Assembly (NCBI GenBank): GCA_017979445.1
Contig: CM030707.1
Location: 18,900,586 to 18,964,585 of the forward strand
Direction: 5' to 3'
DNA: 64,000 bases
Source: Akebia trifoliata
Lineage: Eukaryota > Streptophyta > Magnoliopsida > Ranunculales > Lardizabalaceae
A model generated the notes under the pieces. That model did no database searches, had not been told where the DNA came from, and saw only the letters and a list, made by a program, of their open reading frames with translations. The translations under genes were made by a program, and so were the position numbers. Below are positions 13,501-25,500 of the stretch, piece after piece (within the stretch, counting starts at the first letter, position 1; every line of letters starts with the position of its first letter).

Positions 13501-16500
13501 CAAAAAATTAAGATTGCAAATGGCTCTCTTTCAGCCATTGCAGGAAAAGGTTCTATTACAGTATCTCCATCACTCACTCTTCACGATGTTCTTCACGTTC
13601 CCAAACTTTCATGTAATCTTTTGTCTGTCAGTAAGCTAGCCCATGATTAAAACTGTCAAACTAATTTTTTCCCAACTCATTGTGTGTTCCAGGATTTGAC
13701 CTTGGGGAGGATGATTGGCAGTGCTAAACAGAGTGGAGGACTCTACTTCCTTGATGATGGATCTGAATCGAGGCAACAATCTCAACAAATAAGTTCCTGC
13801 TTTGAATCTATTTCTGTTTCCAATAATAATATTATGTTATGGCATTTAAGATTAGGTTATCCAAGTTTCAAATATTTAAAACATTTGTTTCCTAAGTTGT
13901 TTGGCAATAAAGATCCATCTATGTTTCATTGTGAAATATGTGAATTTGCAAAACACCACCGTACATCTTTTCCTTCACAACCATATATACCATCAAAACC
14001 TTTCATTATTATTCACAGCGATGTTTGGGGTCCTAATAAGATAAGTATACCTTCTAACAAGAGATGGTTCATCACATTTACGGATGATCATACTCGACTT
14101 TGCTGGGTGTATTTATTGAAAGAAAAATCAGAGGCCGAACGCGTTTTTAAATTTTTTTACAATATGGTGCAGACTCAATTTCAAACTAACATACAAGTTT
14201 TCAGGAGTGATAATGGGAAAGAGTATTTTAGCATGACCTTGGAAAATTTTTTTCTTGAAAAAGGAATAATTCATCACAGTTCTTGCATCGATACACCCCA
14301 ACAGAATGGTATTGCAGAAAGAAAAAATAAACATCTGTTGGAGGTGGCTCGCGCGTTACTTTTTGCAACTAAAGTTCCCAAGTATTTGTGGGGAGAGGCT
14401 GTTTTAACTGCTGCGTACTTAATAAACAGAATGCCCTCCAAAGTTTTACAATTTCGAACTCCTTTCCAAGTTTTCACAAATTGTTTTCCAACTGCTAGAC
14501 TTTCTACTGATCTACCTCTAAAAATATTTGGTTGTCGGTTTTTGTTCATGAACATCGAAAAATTGGAAAACTTGAGCCCAGAGCTATAAAATGTGTCTTC
14601 ATTGGTTACTCCCTAACTCAAAAAGGCTATAAATGTTTTGACCTGATATCGAAAAAATGTTTTGTCACAATGGATGTTACATTTTTTAAAAACAACCATA
14701 TTTTAAGGATATTCATCTTCAGGGGGAGATTTTTAAGGAAAATTCATTTAACTCGGGCAATGTTTTTCTCTCAGATGATGTGTTTCTCTCACAAGAGTCT
14801 GAGTCTAGTATCTCTGCACCTACAGTAAATGACCAAGATTCGTTCCTTGAAACTCCTCCTATTATGAGTGATGTTTCCCCTGAGTCTAGGCCTACATTTG
14901 AAAAACAATCTAAAAATCAGAATTCTGGACAACAATTTTTGAAAATCGAAAATAAGGAACAGCCTACTATAATGTCACAACAGGATAATAGATTCAAGGA
15001 AGGTGACCGAACTTGGAAAGGGATTGTTTACTTGAAGAAGAATCATAAGAAAAGGAAAGACGAATTGACTCTACAGCACAACCATGATTCTGAACCAAGG
15101 ACGAATCAACAATCTGAATCTGTTATAGGTAATTCTCTTTCTCTTCCCAACAGTCAGTCTAAGCCTTCTAATTTAGACATTCCTATAGCTCTTCGTAAAG
15201 GGGTTAGATCTTATATTAGTCATCCACTGTCTAAATTTGTGTCATACTCGAAATTGTCTTCATCTCTTACTGCTTTTACCTCTCAATTATCCAGTGTAGA
15301 AATTCCTAACAGTGTACAGGAGGCTCTAAAGGTTCCAAAGTGGAAGGAAGCAGTACTTGAAGAGATGAGAGCTCTTGAGAAGAACAATACTTTGAGTGTT
15401 GAGGCATTGCCAGCTAGGAAGACCACTGTGGGTTGTAAATGGGTCTTCACTGTGAAGTACAACTCTGATGGGTCAGTAGAAAGATACAAGGCTAGGTTGG
15501 TGGCAAAGGGATTCACCCAGACATATGACATTGATTATTCTGAAACTTTTGCTCCTGTTGCAAAATTTAACACGGTGAGAGTATTTTTATCTATTGCTGT
15601 TAATCTGGACTGGCCCTTGCAACAACTAGATGTGAAGAATGCCTTCCTCAATGGTGACTTGGAGGAAGAAGTGTACATGGATAGTCCGCCGGGCTTTGAG
15701 GAGAAGTTTGGCTCAAAAGTATGCAAACTAAAAAAATCTCTATATGGTCTCAAACAGTCTCCAAGGGCTTGGTTTGAGAAGTTCACACAGTTTGTCAGAA
15801 AACAAGGATATTCTCAAGGACAAGCTGATCATACCTTGTTTTTCAAGTTCTCTCATGAAGGAAAGGTTGCTGTGCTAATAGTTTATGTTGATATTATTCT
15901 CACAGGTGATGATGTGATCGAAATAAAGAGACTGAAGAAAAGCCTTGCATTAGAATTCGAGATCAAGGATTTGGGAGCGCTAAGATATTTTCTTGGCATG
16001 GAAATTGCTTGTTCAATGAAAGGAATCGTTGTCTCTCAACGAAAGTATATTCTTGATCTTTTGAAGGAAACCGGGTTGAGTGGTTGCAAACCGGCTGAGA
16101 CTCCCATGAATCCCAATGTAAAGCTTTGGAAAGAAGGAAGTGTTCCTGTTGATGCTGGTAGATACCAGAGATTGGTTATAAAACTAATCTATTTATCTCA
16201 TACTCGACCGGATATTGCCTTCTCTGTCAGTGTTGTTAGTCAATTTATGCATGCACCTTATGAAGAACACCTCGAGGCGGTCTACCGAATTTTGAGATAT
16301 TTAAAGTCTACTCCTAGAAAAGGTTTGTTTTTCAAAAAGACAAATCAAAGGAGTGTTGAGGTATTTACTAATGCAGATTGGGCAGGTTCGGTGAATGACA
16401 GGAGATCTACTTCAGGGTATTGCATCTTTGTGTGGGGAAACTTAGTTACCTGGCGAAGCAAGAAGCAAAATGTTGTTGCCAGAAGTAGCGTAGAGGCCGA

Positions 16501-19500
16501 GTTTAGAGCAATGGATCAAGGGATCTGTGAGGTATTGTGGATATACAGAATCCTAGAAGAACTCAAGATGACTGTGAAACTTCCTCTAAAACTGTATTGC
16601 GACAGCAAGGCTGCAATAAGTATTGCTCACAATCCTGTCCAGCATGATAGGACGAAGCACATTGAGATTGATCGACATTTCATTAAGGAAAAAATTGAAG
16701 CTGAAACTGTTTGCTTGTCGTTTGTGCCTTTTACTCAGCAAACAGCCGACATCTTGACTAAGGGGCTTGCTAGACCTAACTTTGAACATCTGATAAGCAA
16801 GTTGGGCATGATTGACATTTATACACCAACTTAAGGGGGAGTGTAGGAGAATCAGGAAATCTGATCTCATAGAATCAAGAAAATAGGATATTCTTCTTGA
16901 TTATTCTTGATCACTCTTGACTTTTTAGAATATTCCTGTAATCTTCTACAATAGGATAGTTGGTTTATTATTCTAGATTATTCTTGTAATAGGATAGTTG
17001 GTCTATAAATACGACTATTGGGGTATTTGTAATGATCATCCAAGAATTCTCAATAAATTCAATTTTTCTACACTTAGCAAGCTATTTTAAAAGGGTTTTT
17101 TCAAAGACCAATTTATTCTTATAGTTTAAAATAGGATTTGATGATATTAATGATAACACCACATAGCAGAAAAAAAAAGTCTTAACACTATTTTGATTTT
17201 TTGCCCGATTTTTTCGTTTTTTTCAACTCTTTCCCTTGCCAACTAATTCCCGAACCCCAACTTGGTGACTATGTTTTTACCTGTTTGGAATTTTGTTATG
17301 CATTTGTGTGGATTTTTGTTTTAAAATATTAGAAACCTTCAAACCTACAATGTCCTTGGTTATCAAGGATCTGGAAGCAATTAGGAATACCTGATAACCT
17401 CTTGGAAGTGAGACCAAGAGTCCTGGAGGATGTTTTTTTCCTCTTTTATGAGCCACCATGTGTACCACATATTCACATATGAATATCCATGTAAGTAAAG
17501 TAGAGAGAAAATTAACAGCTTGCTAGTTCTAACTCTAGTTTTGAGTGTTGTGGGGTTGCTTCAATGGATATGGAATCGAGTGAAATAAATATGCGGGCTA
17601 TAAAATCTCTTGAGTGCTTCTGAAGATAGGAGAAAACTGTCCATAATAGGTGGTTTGATTAACTTGGAAACACAAGCTAGGATCTCCTTCTCTACTTTGT
17701 CTTGGATGCTTATAAGGTTTGTGTTGGCTTGTGTGATTTACTCATGTAAGAGTAAATATTTTGGGCAGATTTGAAGGAAGGAACATGATTCCCTTAGCCG
17801 ATTCCAAATCTTTGGGATAAGGCTTCATTGATTACTCTGTAATGGGCCATATTAATGTAATATTATGTTCTTTGCTGCCTACTTCCAGTTTTAATGTTCC
17901 GCTTCCTATCTTCTGGAAAGATTAAAAACCTCTAGAGTTGACTGAAACTGATGGGTTCCTATATGTAAAGAGGGGTAAATATTATCTGGAGAGGAAATTC
18001 CTTTGCTAATGTGTTTAGTAATGAGCAAGGTTTTAAATTTTCTTTTTCTTGAGGTAGTGTTTCAGATAGGAGAAAATCTGAGATAGTCTTGACTGAAACA
18101 TTTAGTGTTTCTGGGTCAATGTTTTGTTCCAGTCTTGGTTGAAACATTTTAAAACAGTACAGAACTTTAAACCATGGCATTGAGTTCGAAATACTAGGGT
18201 TATGAGGTGGTGCATACAACTCTTGATACCAAGGTTGTGCATATAACTCAGTCAAGCTGTTGAAGTTACCATATGTACTGTGATGCAAGGTGATCTAATA
18301 AATATGTAATACTTGAGGAAAAATCATCATATATGTGCTTGTAAATGTAATATCATGGACTACAAAAAGACCAACAATGAGTACAATCAATTTTTATTTT
18401 TTCTAATGGGAGTTTGTATTATAATTGGCAAATCTCAACACAAGAAGGACAATCTAAAATGCTAAGGTTTGTATTATAATGGGCAGAGCCAGGATTTTCT
18501 TGTAGTGGGGCAACTATAATTGCCCGATAAGGTTGAAGAACATGAAGATGAGTGGTTTTGAGGCAGAAATTCATGGGTTTTTTGTTAGCGGTTGTAGAAA
18601 GAGACATTTAGGTTATTTTTTATTAGTCTAAGAGAAAAGACCTAAGTCAAGGGGCAATGTCATTAGTGGGGGTGGGGGAAACTGCCAAATATTAACCAAA
18701 TAAGGGTTCTAATAAATCCAAATACTTGAGTGGGTGGGGGTAACTGTCAAAAGTTTGTGGGGGCAAATTTAACATATACCAAATTCTCTAGAGGAGAATG
18801 CAATTTTTTTAGAAATTTTGTGGTGGCAAATACCCCCATTGCCCCCACTGTAAATCCGCCCCTGCCAAGACACTTAAAATGTAAGAAAAGACCATATAAT
18901 CTGACTTCGAGAGGCAAAAGCACATGATCTCCAACTACTTTGAAAATCCTTCACACCTTGGCATTATGCATTAGATACCAAAGAGTGAGAAGAACAAGCT
19001 TCAAATATCTGTAGCCATACTACAATGCAGTGAGTAAATGATCGACTGGTTTGCCACTTTATTTACACATAACTCAATCATCTACAATAATCTTCTATTG
19101 ATAAATGAAACAGATTATAAGGATCAAACTGAGAAGAGAATCTGTTATGCACATAACATTATTTTTTTCCGGCTACATAATTTAATTTGTTTCTTTCATC
19201 TACATTTCACTGAAATGTTAAGGTGTACTAACTTTTTGAATTATGATTTTATCATTTTCCTCAACTCTAATTTTCATTGTTATATTGTACAGTGCTGTTG
19301 TCCTGAATAATGAAAATTCTAGCATTCATATCGATGCTGTTATTGATCCATTGAGTCCGATTGGCCAAAAACTCTCTCCTCTTCTTCGTGTGCTTTGGAA
19401 ACACATTCAACCAAGCATGAGGATTGTGCTTAATCCATTGGTGAGTTCTTTATATGTAATTATTTATGAAAATAGTACATATTTTACTTTCATTTGATAA

Positions 19501-22500
19501 ATTGAAACATAAATTATCTAATCCATTCAATGTACTAATTTTATGTTTCAAACTGTACCTAAATTCTAAGGCAAGAGTGGGATAGAGGTGCTTAGTATGC
19601 CTTATGTGGGGGAACTAAATTAGTGATAGATCTCAAAAAGTTAAAACGAGAATCACCTCTTTAATTTAGTTGTGAAAAATGTTCATTCATCATAAAGTCA
19701 TAATGAACTTGGTTATGTATTATTGGAAATATGTAGTTTCTTTATATGCTTATTTCTATCTTACTATCGTTAGTTTTCTATGTAAGGGCATTTATGTCCA
19801 TTCTCTTTTTAGTTAAGGTATATATATGTCAAACTCTCATTATGAGACTTGAGAATTCTCTTCTACAATTCTTCTTGGTATTAGAGCCTCTAGAGGATCC
19901 AACGTCCCCCTTCTTGGGTTCTTCTTCTCGTTTGTTTTTCGTTAGAAGGTCTCCCCTTCAGGGGCTTTTTTTTATTCATGTTCTCCTAATTGCATGTTGC
20001 AATAAGATTTTTTATCAAGATTTCACATGCTACGATTGAGTTTTCCGCGCTGTGTTGTTTGCCCTACGATAGGGTTCCTACCTTGTGATATGTTTTTTGG
20101 TTTGGATTCTACCCTACGTTAGGGTTTGTATTTGTGATAAGGTGATTGGTGGAATGTTGGAGACCTACGATTGGCCTTCGCCCTTGCTGCTGCCCTACAA
20201 AACCTCCCTTAGGTATTGCGACAACAACTGTTGGATTAGGTCTGCCCTAAGATAGTTAAAGGGTGCTGCTGGGAGTTTTTTCTGTGCAAATTGGAGCTAT
20301 TTTGCCCTGCGACAGCAACTGGCAGGCTGTTTGTTGCCTTGCAACAACAACAGGACTGCAACACTGGTTTTAGGGTGTTTTTCTGCCTTGGGACAGCAAC
20401 TGGTAGGCTGCTTGTTGCCTTGCAACAGCAACAGGGCTGTGCGACACTGATTCTGGGGTCTTTTTCTGCCCTACGACAACATCTGTGTGTTGTGTGGTGT
20501 GTTTGCCCTACAACAACAATAGAGGCATTGTTGGGCTGTTTGCTGCCTTGGAAAAGCAATTGTGTTGCTGCTAGGGTGTTACGACAACATTCTGGATTGT
20601 GCAACATAGCTGGCCCCCTCCCATGTTCTTTCTCTCTGATCTGTTCGATAAGGCTGGACTTTGTAACTAGGGTGCTGGCTGATTTGTGTTGTTGGCCTCG
20701 ATACGGGCTGTTGGCTGAGATCAAGGTTGCTGCAATCAAGACTGTGATAGTGTGGTGCATGTGCGACAAGGTTGGGCTGCTGGTTGTGTACTTTTGTGAC
20801 CCAATGATGTTGATGTGTCATGATAAAGTTAGATTTTTTTCAAACCAAAGTAGAATCTTCCTCGTCAAAATGTCTCTCATTTACTGGTAAGAGTTATGAC
20901 ATTCCATCAGTTTTGATGTCGGTTCGTGAGAATCTATTTGGAAAGTAACGACAAATTTGGATGGTTTTTAGGTATTGTTACTACTCATCGCGGGCGAAGG
21001 AATAACTTTTTTTATAGTCATTGTGGGAAAATAGGCCATGAGAAGGTTCGATGCTTTAAGCTCTATCCTCATTTGTTGAGCTTTACTGCATCTCCTTCGT
21101 TGGGCCATTCTATTCCTCATGTTGCCACTGTGGATTTCTCACTTGTTTCCACCACTGTCTCTCCTAGCATTATTGATTTACAACAACTTCAAACCCAAAT
21201 TGTTACTATTGCTCATGATCAGACCGGTACTCATACTCGCTCATCTTCGACTGTGGCCTTAGTTACCACACCTCCAGGTATATCTTCTGCATTTCATGTA
21301 ATCCAATTTGGTCCAGCTCCCCTGACATGGGTTATTGATTCTGGTGCCTTTAATCACATGACCGGTGAGTCTAGTCATTTCACTTTATCTATTTTCCCTA
21401 ATACTCATAAGGAGGTTTGCTTTGTTGATGGGTCTTTTGCACCTATCCACAGTAAGGGTATCATCTCCTTCTCATCTGGTATTTTTCTTGACTCTGTGCT
21501 CCATTTTCCTTACCTATTTCTTAATCTTTTGTCTGTGAGTAGTCATACCAAATCTCTAAATTGCTCAGTGACATTTTTTTCTACTCACTGTACTTTTTAG
21601 GACTTGACTTCAAGGAAAATTTTTGGCAAGGGGTATGAGAGGGATGAGCTGTACCTATTTGGATCTCCTCATATTGTTACTCAGACCTTTGTGTTATCCT
21701 CTTCTGGGAGTCACACTTAGATTTGTGGCATGTTCGCCTAGGACATGCTAATTTTCAGTACTTATGTTTTTTATTTCTTGCTTTAAAAAATTCTTGTAGT
21801 GGGTATAGGTTTCAATGTTTTGTGTGTGAGCTCTCCAAACATACTCGTACTTCATATATCCTTCGCATGCATCGATTTAACACTATGTTTGATTTAATTC
21901 ATTCTGATGTATGGGGGCCTTCCCCTGTTATTGCTTTTACTGGTCATCGGTATTATATTACATTTATCGATGACTATTCTCGTTGTACTTGGGTCTACTT
22001 GATGCGGTCTTGGTTTGAAGTGCTTCCTATTTTTGTTAACTTTCTTAAAATGATTTAGACCCAGTACAACATCACTGTTAAAGTTCTTCGGTCAGATAAT
22101 GGAAGTGAATATAATTCTGATAGGATTCGCTCTTACCTTCATGAGTATGGTAGGCTACACCAATTGACCTTTCCCTACACCCCTTAGTAGAATGGGGTGG
22201 CGGAATGCAATAACCGCCACCTTAGGAACATTGTCCGCTACCTTCTTCGAGGCATGCATGTTCCTAAGTTATATTGGAACATAGCAGTCCTCACTGCAGT
22301 TTTTCTTCTTAACCATGTTCCATGTTGCACCTTAAAGGGACAGATGCATCTTCATGTTCTTCGCCTCGATAGCATCCTCTTTCCGATTACACCTAGAGTT
22401 TTTTGATGCACTTGTTTTGTTCAGGACCGCACCCCTCATCGCACGAAATTAGATGACAAAGTCATTCGATGTGTTTTATTGGGCTACTTATCCATGTTAA

Positions 22501-25500
22501 AGAGATATCGATGTTATGATCCTATTTCTCATTGTGTCATATTTTATGGATGTCACTTTTTTTGAAAATGTTCCCTACTTTCGTGCCACATTTTTCTTTG
22601 CAGGACTCTTTACCTTTGTAGGACTTTTCTTATGCTCTTCCTATAATGTTGCCTTCTCCTGTCTTCGATCCAACTTCGCCGACATTTAAGGTTTATTCTT
22701 GTTACCCTCGCCCATCTCCAACCTTGCCAACCTCCTCCTAGAACTCAAGTATATTATCTTCTACCCCTGTCATTATCCCATCTGTTTCTGACTCTCACTT
22801 ACCTATTGCACTTTGCAAAGGTATGCGGGGTTGTGTTACTAACCATCCTATTGTCCAGTTTGTTTCCTATCAAGGACTCTCTCATTCTTATCAGGCCTAC
22901 CTTGCCGCTATTGCTTTTATTAGAATTCCCCGATTTTTTTTCAGAAGCTTTACGAGATCCTTAATGGACTGTAGCCATGATTACTGAGATGGATGCTTTG
23001 CAGAAGAATCATACGTGGGAGCTTGTTCCTCTTCCCTCTGGGGAGCAGACTATTGGTTGTAAATGGAGTTTCATTGTCAAGTATCTAGCGGATAGCATTG
23101 TTGATCGATACAAGGCTCGCCTAATTACTAAGGGATTTACGCAGACTCCAAGAAAGGATTTTGGTGTTACATTTGCTCTTATAGCTAAACTTTTTACTGT
23201 TTACCTTCTTATCTCTTTAGTTGCATGTCACTCATGGCCTCTTCACCAACTTGATGTGAAGAATGTCTTTTGGAATGGTGATTTGATTGAGGTTATTTAT
23301 ATGGACCCTCCTCCTAGGTTTTGTCTTCAGGGGGAGTATTCTGAAAAAATATGTTGCCTCCTCCAATCTCTGTATGGCCTGAAACAGTCTTTGCGAAGTT
23401 CTCCAAATGCCACTTAGATCATACTTGTTTTGTTCGTCAAAAATTGGATGGTCGCACCATTGCTTTGGTTTATGTGGATATTATCCTGACTGGAAATGAT
23501 GCACAGTGGATTGACAGGGTAAAGATGTTATTGGGTCGTGTTTTTGAGGTTAAGGACTTAAGTCCCCTCAAGTACTTTTTGAGGATAGAAGTGGCCTGCT
23601 TTTGCCATGGTATTTCGCTATCTCAATGTAAATACATATTGGATCTTCTTCAGGACACCAGTATGCTTGGTTGTCGTCTTGCTTCCTCTCCTATGGATTA
23701 GAATCATCGTCTTAATGCAAAATCTGGTTAACTATTATCTGATCCTTCTTTTTATCAAAGTCTCGTAGGCCGTCTGATTTATTTGACTAACATTAGACCG
23801 GATTTGACTTTTGCGGTTAGTTTAGTCAGTCAGTCCATGCATGCTCCACGCACTTCTGATTTTGACGTCATTTATCGCATTTTTCATTACTTGAAGTCGT
23901 ATCTTGGTCTTGGGCTTTTCTACTCATCCACTACTCAGCTTCATTTGTCCTGTTTCACTGATGCTAATTATGTTGGTTCTCTTACATATAGGAGATCTAC
24001 CTCTATTTGCTGCACTTTCCTTGGTGGTAACCTGATTTTGTGGAAAAGTAAGAAACAAAGTGTGGTTTCTCATTCTTCTGTTGAAGCTGAGTATCGAGTT
24101 ATAGCCCTTGACACATGTGAGTTTATTTGGCTTCAATCTTTATCGATGGAGCTGAGATTTCTTGTCTCTAGTTCCTCCACATTATTCTGCGACAACAAGT
24201 CTGCTATTATGCTTGTTTTTTATTCTGTTCTTCACGAGAGAATTAAGCATATAAAGGTTGATGTCCACTTTCTCAGGGAAAAAGTCCGATCTAGTGCTAT
24301 TTAAATAGTATTTGTGTCTTCTTCAGATCAACTTGCCGACATACTTACGAAGTCTATTGGTCCATTTGTCACTAACTCTCACCTTGTCAAGCTAGGTTTG
24401 GTTGATATATTTGCCTTAGCTTGAGGGGGAGTATTGGAAATATGTAGTTTCTTTATATGTTTATTTCTATTTTACTATTGTTAGTTTTCTATGTAAGGGC
24501 ATTTATGTCCATTATGTTTTTAGTTAGTATATATATCTGTCAAGCTCTCACTATGAGACTTGCGAATTCTCTTGTAGAATTCTTCTTGTATAAGGCCTCC
24601 ATCCCTAGGGGCTTAAAAAACTAGTCGTGGTTATGGACTCATGTCCCAATTAGTTTAAGAACCAAGATATCTTGACCGGGACTATGCGAGAAAGAGTTGA
24701 GACAAACCCCTACTGTCTTGTTCCGGTCACCCCTTAAGATTGAGACATCTCAGCCAGGTTCCTCATGAATAGAAACTTGGAAACTGTGTACTGGGTTGAG
24801 GTTGCCATTTCAAAAGTTGAAGAATAATCATTTATCTGATTGAAAAGAATATTCTTGCTTTTTGAATGCTGATTTGCGACTATACATTTAGCATCTCTTG
24901 ACTTTGTCATCATAAAAATTTAGTAGACAAGAACACTATATCTTTTCATATATGAGAAGTGAATCTGTTGAGGCATGTATGTGAGTCTATTAAGATTAGA
25001 CTGTGAATCAGGAGGGAGGGGCGGAACAGTTTGTTCATGGTAGATCTCAAGTCTCAATCTTATATGATGATGAGGAAGACTCTCCCAGTACCTTTTTCTC
25101 CTAGGAACCTGAACAAATGGTTTTGCTAGAATCACGTCAATTTTTTTCTAGGTGGAATATACCATTTTCCATCATCATCATCATCATGGAGTGACATCTG
25201 TCTCCTAGCTATGTGCACCACAGAAGTGTATTAGGTTCACTTTCAGTAACAAATGTTGCTATGAGTATAAATTCTACTTGTAAGTTTTTGCCTCTTTTTG
25301 TTTATTTTTTGCATCCAAGGAACTAACAATATTTTGCTGTTTTCCCGGCAGAGTTCCCTTGTTGATCTCCCTCTGAAGAATTACTACAGATATGTATTGC
25401 CAGCAATGGTACTATGAATATATTCATTTATTACATGTATACATATGCAACATTAGAGGTTTTTGTGTTTCTTATCCTTAGTTATAACCTTTATTTGCAG

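Larger units (their letters stand above)
11998..17072 (+). mobile_element. Ty1/copia LTR retrotransposon 1 (degraded), in UGGT intron
   Basis: A 5075-bp insertion flanked by the 5-bp target duplication CTTAG (11993-11997 and 17073-17077). Order of parts: 5' LTR, primer-binding site TGGTATCAGAGC, gag, protease, integrase, reverse transcriptase, RNase H, purine tract AAGGGGGAG, 3' LTR. Integrase before reverse transcriptase is the copia order. Seven in-frame stops and two frameshifts disable the polyprotein. The two LTRs differ by about eight substitutions and one 19-bp indel by eye, so the insertion is moderately old. It lies in the same orientation as UGGT. Confidence 0.95.
19721..24586 (+). 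mobile_element. Ty1/copia LTR retrotransposon 2 (degraded), in next UGGT intron
   Basis: A 4866-bp element with 155-bp LTRs, flanked by TGTAT at 19716-19720 and 24587-24591. It has a decayed primer site (TGGTATTAGAGCC at 19876) and a purine tract (TTGAGGGGGAG) before the 3' LTR. The order protease, integrase, RT, RNase H is copia-type. The LTRs differ at about ten positions plus small indels, so it looks older than element 1. The LTR starts with TA rather than TG. The usual gag core is not found; a repetitive GCCCTACGACA-type region occupies that place. Same orientation as UGGT. Confidence 0.93.

Noticed and set aside
20236..20890. Long overlapping open frames on both strands (177 and 199 codons)
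   Set aside because: They result from GCAACA/TGTTGC-type tandem repeats inside copia element 2; no protein-like composition or family match.
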